The position numbers and the translations under genes are program-made. The notes under the pieces were generated by a model that worked only from the letters and a program-made list of their open reading frames with translations, was not told the origin of the DNA and made no database searches. From Erysipelotrichaceae bacterium (lineage in GTDB: Bacteria; Bacillota_I; Bacilli_A; Erysipelotrichales; Erysipelotrichaceae), in contig CAAEVI010000034.1 of NCBI GenBank assembly GCA_900759455.1, positions 1-16,834 of the forward strand: a stretch of 16,834 nt of DNA. The letters are read 5' to 3'. This document shows, piece after piece, positions 1 to 6,459 of this stretch (the first letter of the stretch is position 1; the number at the start of each line of letters is the position of its first letter).

Positions 1-58
1 CCTCTTTTTCCTTTCGTCAACTACTTTTCTTCACTTTTTTTATCTTTTTTTACTTTTT

Positions 59-625
59 TTATTTTTCTGACTTATTTTCCTGTTTGTCTGCCCTTTTTTC
101 TTCCAGCAGACGCAGGTACTTATGATACAGCTGATCGATCTCTTCTTTATCAAACGGCGACTTCTGCAGTGCAATATCATTGAGCACGCCGTTAAGCCCC
201 TGACGGATGACTGCATCCAGCTTCTGACTGTAATGCATTTGTCTGCTATGCTGCTGATATTCATCCTCATCCAGCACGATCACTTTTCCATTAGGGAATA
301 TCTTTACATCCAGGTCATAATCAATATTCTTTATTGCCTCTTCATCAACAAGACTCGGAGAGGCGATATTACAATAATAATGTACGCCCCCTTTGCGGAT
401 CATGCAGATTACATTGTACCAGCGGTCCGGATAAAAAAAGCATACTGCGGGTTCTTTGGTGACCCAGCGGCGGCCATCCGATTCTGAAACCAGCGCCCTG
501 TCTGTCACGGCAACGATCCTTTGTTCATTTGCCTCAATGACAAAACCGGTCGCCCATGTACGGTGAAGAGATCCGTCATGTTTGAAACTTTGAATATATA
601 CACTGTCTTTTTCTTTAAGATCCAT
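59..625 (-). CDS. DUF402 / Ntdp-type nucleoside tri- and diphosphatase
   Basis: This 188-residue protein matches the DUF402 family, whose Bacillota members (YgaC of Bacillus, Ntdp of Staphylococcus) hydrolyse nucleoside tri- and diphosphates in the cytoplasm with a divalent metal. The family core is visible: KHDGSLHRTW near residue 15, FFYPDRWYNVICMI at 63-76, YYCNIASP at 83-90, and the acidic stretch IDYDLDVKIFPNGKVIVLDE at 101-120, which supplies the metal-binding Asn and Asp residues. Length fits the family (about 175-190). The C-terminal tail from residue 174 is highly charged and Lys-rich. The start is fixed by AGGAGG seven bases before the ATG. The stop lies in an A-rich run. The gene is divergent from the methionine sulfoxide reductase gene and appears monocistronic within the window. 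Family assignment is secure; the physiological nucleotide is not visible. Confidence 0.85.
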   Translation of the reverse strand: MDLKEKDSVYIQSFKHDGSLHRTWATGFVIEANEQRIVAVTDRALVSESDGRRWVTKEPAVCFFYPDRWYNVICMIRKGGVHYYCNIASPSLVDEEAIKNIDYDLDVKIFPNGKVIVLDEDEYQQHSRQMHYSQKLDAVIRQGLNGVLNDIALQKSPFDKEEIDQLYHKYLRLLEEKRADKQENKSEK

Positions 626-657
626 CCTCCGTCCTCCTCATCTTTTGCATGCTCAAC

Positions 658-666
658 ATTATATCA
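658..666 (-). promoter_or_regulatory. Extended -10 promoter of the DUF402 gene
   Basis: Read on the minus strand this is TGATATAAT, a perfect TATAAT with the TGn extension. It lies about 33 bases upstream of the ATG. No good -35 is present 17 bases upstream, as expected for extended -10 promoters. Confidence 0.6.
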
Positions 667-702
667 TTTTTCTTTCTATAGATACAGTATGAGGAAAAAC
701 TA

Positions 703-711
703 TGTTACACT
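703..711 (+). promoter_or_regulatory. Possible extended -10 promoter of the sulfoxide reductase gene
   Basis: The sequence TGTTACACT has a TGn extension and a 4/6 match to TATAAT. No convincing -35 was found. It would place the transcript start near 718 and give a leader of about 50 bases. Weak on its own; supported mainly by position. Confidence 0.3.
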
Positions 712-728
712 GTTTACAGAAAGGAAAA

Positions 729-760
729 GCGGTGTTCCAAAACTGTTTAAAGGACACCGC
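729..760 (+). promoter_or_regulatory. Leader hairpin just upstream of the sulfoxide reductase start
   Basis: GCGGTGTTCC pairs with GGACACCGC through nine base pairs and one bulged T, around a 13-base A/T-rich loop. The only purine-rich Shine-Dalgarno-like element before the ATG at 772, AAAGGA at 749-754, sits at the foot of the 3' arm and is partly paired. No T-run follows on the plus strand, so it is not an obvious terminator. It may modulate translation. Confidence 0.4.
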
Positions 761-771
761 CGTGTTTACAT

Positions 772-1284
772 ATGAACGACAAACAGAAATTATACCGGCA
801 GATCACTGCCCAGTTTAACGCCCTGTTCGAAGACGAAACTAACCTGCTCATTATATTATCCAATACTGCGTCCCTGCTTTATCATGAACTGGAGGATGTC
901 AGCTGGGCCGGTTTCTATCTCTATGATCGTAAAAAAGACGAATTATTTCTCGGTCCTTTCCAGGGGAAGCCTGCCTGCATGCATATTCCCAACGGAAAAG
1001 GCGTGTGCGGAACCTGTCTTCATGAAAAGAAGGCTCAGTGTGTCAAGGACGTTCATCAGTTTCCCGGACATATTGCCTGCGACAGCGCCAGCAATTCGGA
1101 AATTGTGCTCCCGATCATGAAAGACGATCAGGTTTTTGCAGTACTGGATCTTGATTCTGTCAGTTTCTCCCGTTTTGATGCTGATGACGAAGAAGGGCTA
1201 AGCATCCTCTGCGCTCTGATCTCCGATTGCATCACAGTGAAAACAGACACCTCCGACTGCATCGGCTTCATGTGCGGAAAATAG
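772..1284 (+). CDS. Free methionine-(R)-sulfoxide reductase (GAF-domain fRMsr)
   Basis: A 170-residue single GAF domain of the fRMsr family (E. coli YebR/MsrC, B. subtilis YtsP). These cytoplasmic enzymes reduce free methionine-(R)-sulfoxide and protect the methionine pool from oxidation. The diagnostic regions are present: WAGFYLY at 45-51, LGPFQGKPACMHIP around 60-73, GKGVCGTC at 75-82, and FPGHIACDSASNSEIV at 97-112. The three family cysteines, C69, C79 and C103, keep the usual spacing of 10 and 24 residues, so the catalytic and resolving set looks intact. ATG at 772 is the first in-frame start after a TAA at 748, although no strong ribosome binding site precedes it. The last 28 codons overlap the tail of the convergent acetyltransferase gene. 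Function by family is confident. Confidence 0.9.
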   Translation: MNDKQKLYRQITAQFNALFEDETNLLIILSNTASLLYHELEDVSWAGFYLYDRKKDELFLGPFQGKPACMHIPNGKGVCGTCLHEKKAQCVKDVHQFPGHIACDSASNSEIVLPIMKDDQVFAVLDLDSVSFSRFDADDEEGLSILCALISDCITVKTDTSDCIGFMCGK

Positions 1285-2031
1285 TGTAATGCGCGCATTG
1301 CCCAGATAAGAATAAGAAATCGTTCGGCGGTCTTCCATCATCTCCTGCACGGCACTGATCCTGGAATGGTCCAAACGGTAATCCAGCACATCTTTCCACA
1401 GCAAAGATGTGTTTTTTTCGACCGGAAGGCGGCGGATGCAGATCGGCAGCCGCTGTGAGCGATACTGCGCAAGTGCATGGATGCAGGCTTTCTCAAAAGA
1501 TGTTCCCAGCAAAAGAACATAACCGTTAAGATCGCAGATCCTTCCCAGCGGAGATTCTTCATTTAATCCGAAATGCAGCGGGTGCCTGCGGCAGATCACT
1601 TTCGCATATTTTCCCCATGCCGCGAAACTATACAGCGGATGATAGGAACGAACGATCCCGTCATTTCGCAGAAACTGGCGCACAAAGGGATCACTGTATT
1701 TCGGAAGCGACAGCTTAGGCTGATACGGAAGTGCGTTGCAGCGAATCTCCTCCCAGCTTTCATACGGAAAAGGACATTCGGGAATACAGGCTGGATCCAA
1801 CAGTTCCGGAGTAAAAGAAGCACAGACAATGGTTCCCTCGTAGCCGACTACTTCCATAAGTGCGTCCACCAGCGCCTGTTCTCCTCCCACCAGATAGGGA
1901 AGACGGTCACTGTCCGCTTCCACCAGCAGAAGCATGCCGCGGGAAAGTCCCAACAAACGCAGTTCTTTCACCAGCTCTTCTTTGGTCAACAGCGGACTTC
2001 TCATTTTTTCCTCATTCATCATTTTTTTCAT
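1198..2031 (-). CDS. AAC(3)-family N-acetyltransferase (YokD-like), divergent
   Basis: The 277-residue product belongs to the aminoglycoside N3-acetyltransferase fold family, which uses acetyl-CoA. Visible family blocks are VGGEQALVDALMEVVGYEGT (48-67), the HPLYSFAAWG motif at 131-140, HPLHFGLNEESPLGRI at 150-165, and LLLGTSFEKACIHALAQYR at 173-191. Two usual signatures are altered. The segment normally resembling VHSSL reads VEADSDRL (37-44), and the Glu usual in the HxAE-type motif is Gln189. Antibiotic acetylation therefore cannot be assumed, and many chromosomal homologues have no known substrate. The start is supported by AGAAGG about eight bases upstream; MKKMMNEEKM offers later in-frame alternatives. 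Its 3' end overlaps the sulfoxide reductase gene by 87 bases with no terminator between them. Family confident, substrate unknown. Confidence 0.8.
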   Translation of the reverse strand: MKKMMNEEKMRSPLLTKEELVKELRLLGLSRGMLLLVEADSDRLPYLVGGEQALVDALMEVVGYEGTIVCASFTPELLDPACIPECPFPYESWEEIRCNALPYQPKLSLPKYSDPFVRQFLRNDGIVRSYHPLYSFAAWGKYAKVICRRHPLHFGLNEESPLGRICDLNGYVLLLGTSFEKACIHALAQYRSQRLPICIRRLPVEKNTSLLWKDVLDYRLDHSRISAVQEMMEDRRTISYSYLGNARITLFSAHEADAVGGVCFHCDAIGDQSAEDA

Positions 2032-2051
2032 ATCCGTTACCTTCTATGTTT

Positions 2052-2068
2052 TATTTTATCATAAAATA
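2052..2068 (-). promoter_or_regulatory. Palindromic operator-like site over the acetyltransferase promoter
   Basis: TATTTTATCATAAAATA is a perfect 8-bp inverted repeat around one central base. On the minus strand it contains the extended -10 TGATAAAAT, about 22 bases before the acetyltransferase ATG. A symmetric site covering the -10 would suit a repressor, but AT-rich symmetry can also arise by chance. Confidence 0.45.
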
Positions 2069-2091
2069 GAGCAGTCAGACACATCCGCCCA

Positions 2092-2166
2092 TAAATAAAA
2101 GCCGAACGAAACTTATACAGCAGCTGCCGGCAAAGGCAGTGTGTATAAATCCCGTTCGGACTTTTT
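2092..2166 (-). terminator. Long stem-loop terminator after serA (potentially bidirectional)
   Basis: CCGAACG (2102-2108) pairs with CGTTCGG (2153-2159). Inside are a second arm, TTATACA with TGTATAA, and an apical CTGCC/GGCAG pair. On the minus strand the hairpin is followed by TTTTATTT; on the plus strand it is followed by seven T residues. It begins right after the serA stop and separates serA from the acetyltransferase promoter. Confidence 0.85.
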
Positions 2167-3333
2167 TTATGCAGTCTGCTGGATGACCCGCACATTGATG
2201 ATGCCTTCGCTGCTGCGAATGCCTTCAATGCTCAGTTCATCGATCACATCATTCGTTTCAACGATCGTATATGCATATTCTCCCCTCGCCTTATTGGCCA
2301 TGGTCTCGATATTGATTCCATACTGCCCCAGTTGGGAAGAAATTTTGGCAACCATGTTCGGAACATTGCGGTTGATGATGCAGATACGATTTTGTGCGCT
2401 CGGTTCCAGACTCAGCGCCGGCATATTGACCGAATTGCGAATATTTCCTGTTTCGAGATACTCACGTGTCTCTTCCACTGCCATACGGGCACAGTTATCC
2501 TCGCTCTCCGGAGTAGAAGCTCCCAAGTGAGGGGTAATGATCACCTGTTCCAAATGCAGCAGCTTTTCATCGGCAAAGTCAGTCACAAATGCAGCGACCT
2601 TACCGTTTTCTATGGCCGAAATCAGTGCATCCTGCTCGATCAGGCCGTCACGCGCAAAATTAACGATGCGTACCCCGTCCTTCATCTGCGCAAAAGCTTC
2701 CTCATTCAGCATGCCGCGTGTAGAATCAAGCAGCGGCAAATGCAGCGTAATATAGTCGCACTCCTCAAAAATCGTTTTCAGTTGTGTAATATGGTGAATT
2801 CTTGCTTTCAAAGTCCATGCGGCATTTACGGAAATATATGGATCATAACCGTAAACATCCATGCCGAGCGCCGCAGCCGCATTGGCAACCTGAACCCCGA
2901 TGGCACCCAGACCGATAACGCCCAGCTTCTTGCCCATGATCTCGGGACCGGCAAACTGACTTTTTCCTTTTTCCACCGTTTTTGCTATATCTTTTGGATC
3001 CAGTGTTTTGACCCATTCAATGCCCTTTACGATTTTACGGGACGCGAGCAGAAGACCGGCAATCGTCAGTTCTTTTACCGCATTGGCATTTGCCCCCGGC
3101 GTATTGAACACGACAATGCCCTGTTCACTGCAACGCTGCAGCGGAATATTGTTCACGCCGGCTCCAGCACGTGCAATACATTTGAGGCTCTGTGGAAATT
3201 CCATTTCATGAAGGGATGCACTTCTGACCAGGATCGCATCATAATCATCAAAATTATCTCCTGTCTCATACATAGATACATCAAAATGCTTCAGCCCTTC
3301 CGGTGAAATCTTGTTTAACAGCTGTACCTTCAT
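2167..3333 (-). CDS. serA: D-3-phosphoglycerate dehydrogenase with C-terminal ACT domain
   Basis: Catalyses NAD-dependent oxidation of 3-phosphoglycerate to 3-phosphohydroxypyruvate, the first step of serine synthesis. From the chosen ATG the protein has 388 residues. The N-terminal substrate-binding part carries RAGAGVNNIP at 55-64. The NAD-binding Rossmann segment has GLGAIG at 141-146. Catalytic Arg228 (in VNFARDG), Glu256 and His269 (ITPHLGAS) are all present. An ACT domain follows from about residue 317. The ARGG motif common in the family reads ARDG here. The ATG at 3333 follows GGAGG by eight bases; the longer reading frame beginning MRKQMEGSK has no reason to be used. The start lies one base after the serC stop, so the two are co-transcribed and probably translationally coupled. 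The ACT domain may confer serine feedback, as in other short-form enzymes, but that is inference. Confidence 0.95.
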   Translation of the reverse strand: MKVQLLNKISPEGLKHFDVSMYETGDNFDDYDAILVRSASLHEMEFPQSLKCIARAGAGVNNIPLQRCSEQGIVVFNTPGANANAVKELTIAGLLLASRKIVKGIEWVKTLDPKDIAKTVEKGKSQFAGPEIMGKKLGVIGLGAIGVQVANAAAALGMDVYGYDPYISVNAAWTLKARIHHITQLKTIFEECDYITLHLPLLDSTRGMLNEEAFAQMKDGVRIVNFARDGLIEQDALISAIENGKVAAFVTDFADEKLLHLEQVIITPHLGASTPESEDNCARMAVEETREYLETGNIRNSVNMPALSLEPSAQNRICIINRNVPNMVAKISSQLGQYGINIETMANKARGEYAYTIVETNDVIDELSIEGIRSSEGIINVRVIQQTA

Positions 3334-3334
3334 C

Positions 3335-4426
3335 TTACTTCCCTCCATTTGTTTCCTCAAACGCCTTCATAAATTCAACCAGGTGTTCAACACCTTCCAG
3401 CGGCATTGCATTGTAAATGGATGCACGGATGCCACCGACTGCACGATGTCCCTTCAGATTGCTCATGCCCGCTTTGATGCTTTCGCTGACAAACAAAGCA
3501 TCCAGTTCTTTGCTCGGTGTGCGGAATGTGACGTTCATTAATGAACGGTCTTCCTTTGCAGCCGCACACTGATAGAAAGTGCTCTGATCCAGATAATCAT
3601 AAAGCAGTTTGGCTTTCTTCTCGTTACGTTCTTTCATCGCTTCCAGTCCGCCCTGCTGTTCGATCCATTCCAGAACAAGCCCCAAAATATAGATCGCATA
3701 CGTCGGCGGTGTGTTATACATGGAATCTTTATCAGCCATGATCTTGTAATTCAGCATGGTCGGTGTTCCCGCTTCACAGAAACCAAGCAGATCCTCCCGT
3801 ACAATGACAACCGTTACCCCGGCAATGCCCATATTTTTTTGGGCACCGGCAAAAATCAGCCCGTATTTGCTGACATCGATCGGTTTTGACAAAATATCGC
3901 TGGACATGTCCGCAACGATCGGGATCCCGTTCGTATCCGGTATATAATTCCATTCCGTACCGTAAATCGTATTGTTGCAGCACAGATACACATAATCTGC
4001 ATCTTCACGAAGTTTCAGTTCCTCCTGTTTCGGGATTCGAGCGAACTGCTCGTCTTCCGTCGTGGCCGCAACATTGACTGCTCCGTACTTTTTAGCTTCT
4101 TCATATGCTTTTTTTGCAAAATGACCTGTTATGACATAATCTGCGATTCCGTTTCGCAGCAGATTCATCGGGATCGCCGCAAACTGTGTGCTGGCTCCTC
4201 CCTGCAGAAATAACACTTTATAATTGTCAGGAATCTGCAGCAAATCACGCAAACGCTGCTGCGCATCCTTAATGATCTGATCATAGGCACTCGAACGATG
4301 ACTCATCTCCATCACTGACATTCCACTGCCTTTGTAGTTCAGCATCTGCTCGGATGCTGTCTTAAGGACCTGTTCCGGCAACATGCTTGGTCCCGCTGAA
4401 AAATTAAAAATTCTCTTATCCGCCAT
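3335..4426 (-). CDS. serC: Phosphoserine aminotransferase
   Basis: A PLP-dependent transaminase converting 3-phosphohydroxypyruvate and glutamate to phosphoserine and 2-oxoglutarate, the second step of serine synthesis. The 363-residue protein starts NFSAGPSMLP (8-17), has LQGGASTQF at 75-83 for phosphate contact, DMSSD at 173-177 with the PLP-ring aspartate, and AGAQKNMG at 193-200, where Lys197 forms the Schiff base. Length matches the family (about 360). The start is set at MADKRIFNF by homology and by AAGGTG about eight bases upstream; an upstream in-frame extension of about 40 residues is low-complexity and crosses the promoter. It is first in the serC-serA operon. No serB (phosphoserine phosphatase) is in the window. 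Confidence 0.95.
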   Translation of the reverse strand: MADKRIFNFSAGPSMLPEQVLKTASEQMLNYKGSGMSVMEMSHRSSAYDQIIKDAQQRLRDLLQIPDNYKVLFLQGGASTQFAAIPMNLLRNGIADYVITGHFAKKAYEEAKKYGAVNVAATTEDEQFARIPKQEELKLREDADYVYLCCNNTIYGTEWNYIPDTNGIPIVADMSSDILSKPIDVSKYGLIFAGAQKNMGIAGVTVVIVREDLLGFCEAGTPTMLNYKIMADKDSMYNTPPTYAIYILGLVLEWIEQQGGLEAMKERNEKKAKLLYDYLDQSTFYQCAAAKEDRSLMNVTFRTPSKELDALFVSESIKAGMSNLKGHRAVGGIRASIYNAMPLEGVEHLVEFMKAFEETNGGK

Positions 4427-4468
4427 TATTCGGCACCTTCCTTTCCCTCTGTCAAAGAGTATGAATAT

Positions 4469-4477
4469 AGTATAGCA
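4469..4477 (-). promoter_or_regulatory. Extended -10 promoter of serC-serA
   Basis: On the minus strand this reads TGCTATACT: a TGn extension and a 5/6 -10 hexamer, 43 bases before the serC ATG. The -35 region is poor. The element lies inside the over-long version of the serC reading frame, which supports the shorter start. Confidence 0.6.
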
Positions 4478-4502
4478 CATTCTTTCACAAATATGGAAAT
4501 TA

Positions 4503-4531
4503 TTTTCATTATTTTTGAAATTTTTTTCATT
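4503..4531. promoter_or_regulatory. AT-rich repeat cluster upstream of serC (operator candidate)
   Basis: The octamer TTTTCATT occurs at 4503 and again at 4524, exactly 21 bases apart. The first copy forms an inverted repeat TTTCA-N7-TGAAA (4504-4520). The cluster sits upstream of the serC -10 in a 263-base divergent intergenic region. It could be an activator or repressor site, or simply an AT-rich upstream element. Confidence 0.3.
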
Positions 4532-4598
4532 TCTTTTTGCACCTTTCATACATGAATACTGCGAATCCGCTAAAAAAACAGAGATTTTGTGTCATCAA

Positions 4599-4627
4599 TT
4601 GACAACATCACGGAAACAGAGTATATT
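4599..4627 (+). promoter_or_regulatory. Sigma-A-type promoter of the acyl-CoA synthetase gene
   Basis: A perfect -35 TTGACA (4599-4604) is followed by a 17-base spacer and the -10 TATATT (4622-4627, 5/6). The -35 forms half of a small inverted repeat, TGTCA-N5-TGACA (4590-4604), a possible operator. The untranslated leader would be about 55 bases. Confidence 0.8.
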
Positions 4628-4689
4628 TTACTTTAGTAGATAAAAGGATTAAAGTGCAGTGATCATCATATAAATGAGAGGGGATTTTT

Positions 4690-6324
4690 ATGCCGATTAC
4701 CGATTTACTTGAACGCAACTGTCGACTGTACGGCAATGATACGTGTCTGGTGGAAATCAATCCGCAGATGCGTGACAGCCGCCGTGTCACCTGGAAAGAG
4801 TACGAACTGATCGAACCTTCTTCTGAATCATATTACCGACGGGAAATCACATGGAACATATTTAATGAAAAAGCCAACCGGTTTGCTAATCTGCTGCTGA
4901 GCCGCGGCATCCGAAAAGGAGACAAAGTAGCGATCCTTTTGATGAACGGTCTGGAATGGCTGCCTATTTATTTCGGTATCTTAAAGACCGGTGCCCTGGC
5001 CGTGCCGTTTAATTTCCGCTACTCTGCAGAGGAAATTGAATACTGCGTCAAACTGGCGGAAGTAGACGTGCTTGTCTTCGGCCCGGAATTTGTAGGACGC
5101 GTGGAGGAAATCGCGGAAGACATCAGTCAGAACCGACTGCTGTTTTATGTCGGCAGCGATTGTCCGAGCTTCAGTGAGGATTACATTACATTGACTGCCG
5201 ACTGTTCCAGCCAGTCTCCTGCCATCGCCGTCGATGACAAGGACGATGCGGCAATCTATTTTTCTTCGGGAACGACCGGTTTCCCAAAAGCGATCCTGCA
5301 CAATCACGAAAGCCTCATGCACGCCGCAAAAGTAGAACAGCAGCACCATCATCAAACAAAAGACGATGTCTTTCTGTGTATTCCGCCGCTATACCATACC
5401 GGCGCAAAGATGCACTGGTTCGGGTCTTTGCTCAGCGGCGGAAAAGCGATCCTGTTAAAAGGAACACGTCCTGAATTCATTTTGAAAGCTGTATCCAATG
5501 AACGCTGTACCATTGTATGGCTGCTCGTTCCATGGGCTCAGGATATTCTGGATGCCATCGAAACAGGCGGCGTCGATCTTTCTCAATATCAGCTGAACCA
5601 ATGGCGGCTGATGCATATCGGTGCCCAGCCGGTACCCCGAAGCCTGATCAAACGCTGGAAAAAAATCTTTCCTCATCATGACTATGATACCAATTACGGA
5701 CTCAGCGAGTCGATCGGCCCGGGCTGTGTCCACCTCGGCATCGAAAACATCGAAAAGGTCGGTGCCATCGGAAAGCCGGGCTACGGATGGGAAGTCAAGA
5801 TCGTGGATACCATGGGCAGAGAGGTGGCACAGGGAGAAGTCGGCGAACTTTGTGTCAAAGGTCCCGGTGTCATGACTTGTTATTACAATGACCCCAAAGC
5901 CACAGCCGAGGTTTTAAAAGACGGATGGCTGTTTACCGGAGACATGGCCATGAAAGACGAAGAAGACTTCATCTACCTTGTCGACCGTAAAAAAGATGTC
6001 ATCATTTCCGGAGGAGAAAATATTTATCCGGTACAGATCGAAGATTTCCTGCACGGCTTTGATGCCGTTAAAGATGTAGCTGTCATCGGTCTCCCTGACC
6101 GCCGCCTGGGCGAAATAGCGGCGGCAATCATCGAATGTCAGCCGGGAGCATCCTGCAGCGAAGAGGATATCATGACTTTCTGTCATAAGCTTCCTCGGTA
6201 CAAGCGGCCGCATAAAATCATCTTCGCTCAGGTTCCGCGCAATGCCACCGGTAAGATCGAAAAACCGAAACTGCGCAAGATTTACTGCAGCGAAAATCTG
6301 GTTGCCGCACAGACCAGAAGCTGA
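4690..6324 (+). CDS. Acyl-CoA synthetase (AMP-forming, ANL superfamily)
   Basis: A 544-residue adenylate-forming ligase that should activate a carboxylic acid with ATP and then thioesterify it with CoA. The motifs appear in order: the nucleotide-binding loop YFSSGTTGFPKA near residue 195, PLYHTGA near 234, YGLSES near 338, GWLFTGDMA near 417, DRKKDVIISGGENIYP in the hinge near 433, and RNATGKIEKPKLR near 518 with the catalytic lysine. Length suits the long/medium-chain acyl, CaiC-like or aryl-CoA ligase groups. The start follows GAGAGGGG six bases upstream. The gene is monocistronic, with its own promoter and terminator, and stands alone beside an aromatic-acid locus. An aromatic or phenylpropanoid acid is a reasonable guess for the substrate, but the sequence does not decide between that and a fatty acid. 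Confidence 0.88.
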   Translation: MPITDLLERNCRLYGNDTCLVEINPQMRDSRRVTWKEYELIEPSSESYYRREITWNIFNEKANRFANLLLSRGIRKGDKVAILLMNGLEWLPIYFGILKTGALAVPFNFRYSAEEIEYCVKLAEVDVLVFGPEFVGRVEEIAEDISQNRLLFYVGSDCPSFSEDYITLTADCSSQSPAIAVDDKDDAAIYFSSGTTGFPKAILHNHESLMHAAKVEQQHHHQTKDDVFLCIPPLYHTGAKMHWFGSLLSGGKAILLKGTRPEFILKAVSNERCTIVWLLVPWAQDILDAIETGGVDLSQYQLNQWRLMHIGAQPVPRSLIKRWKKIFPHHDYDTNYGLSESIGPGCVHLGIENIEKVGAIGKPGYGWEVKIVDTMGREVAQGEVGELCVKGPGVMTCYYNDPKATAEVLKDGWLFTGDMAMKDEEDFIYLVDRKKDVIISGGENIYPVQIEDFLHGFDAVKDVAVIGLPDRRLGEIAAAIIECQPGASCSEEDIMTFCHKLPRYKRPHKIIFAQVPRNATGKIEKPKLRKIYCSENLVAAQTRS

Positions 6325-6342
6325 TTCTCCTATCATACAGAC

Positions 6343-6390
6343 AAAGCGAACCCTTGATCGAAATGATCGGATACAGAGTTCGCTTTTTAT
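6343..6390 (+). terminator. Intrinsic terminator of the acyl-CoA synthetase gene
   Basis: AAAGCGAAC (6343-6351) pairs perfectly with GTTCGCTTT (6378-6386) over nine base pairs, followed by further T residues. A GATC...GATC pair extends the stem inside the loop. It lies 18 bases after the stop. Confidence 0.9.
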
Positions 6391-6397
6391 ATCGCAT

Positions 6398-6440
6398 AAA
6401 AAAACGCTTCGGCAATGCAAGGAGAGCCGGTGCGCTTTTT
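6398..6440 (-). terminator. Intrinsic terminator of the symporter gene
   Basis: On the minus strand CGC-A-CGGC pairs with GCCG-AA-GCG, and seven T residues follow. The flanking A-run can extend the stem. It lies just past the symporter stop, back to back with the plus-strand terminator at 6343-6390. Confidence 0.7.
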
Positions 6441-6459
6441 CATCTATTTGATTTAGCTC

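Noticed and set aside
1..58. Purine-rich, A-run-laden stretch after the DUF402 stop, considered as a frameshift or repeat region
   Set aside because: Slippage in the A-runs would add only a few lysine-rich residues. The runs are irregular, and no hairpin or gene could be supported before the window edge.
521..775. 84-codon plus-strand reading frame across the divergent promoter region
   Set aside because: It overlaps the start of the DUF402 gene and the promoter elements; no similarity or ribosome binding site.
1288..1299. AATGCGCGCATT perfect palindrome, considered as a terminator or binding site
   Set aside because: No loop and no T-run; it lies within the acetyltransferase coding region and is explained by codons there.
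2332..3306. 324-codon plus-strand reading frame
   Set aside because: Fully antisense to serA, whose domains and catalytic residues are intact; the translated product has no family-like pattern.
4427..4549. N-terminal extension of SerC
   Set aside because: Low-complexity residues, crosses the likely promoter, and the family start is at MADKRIFNF.
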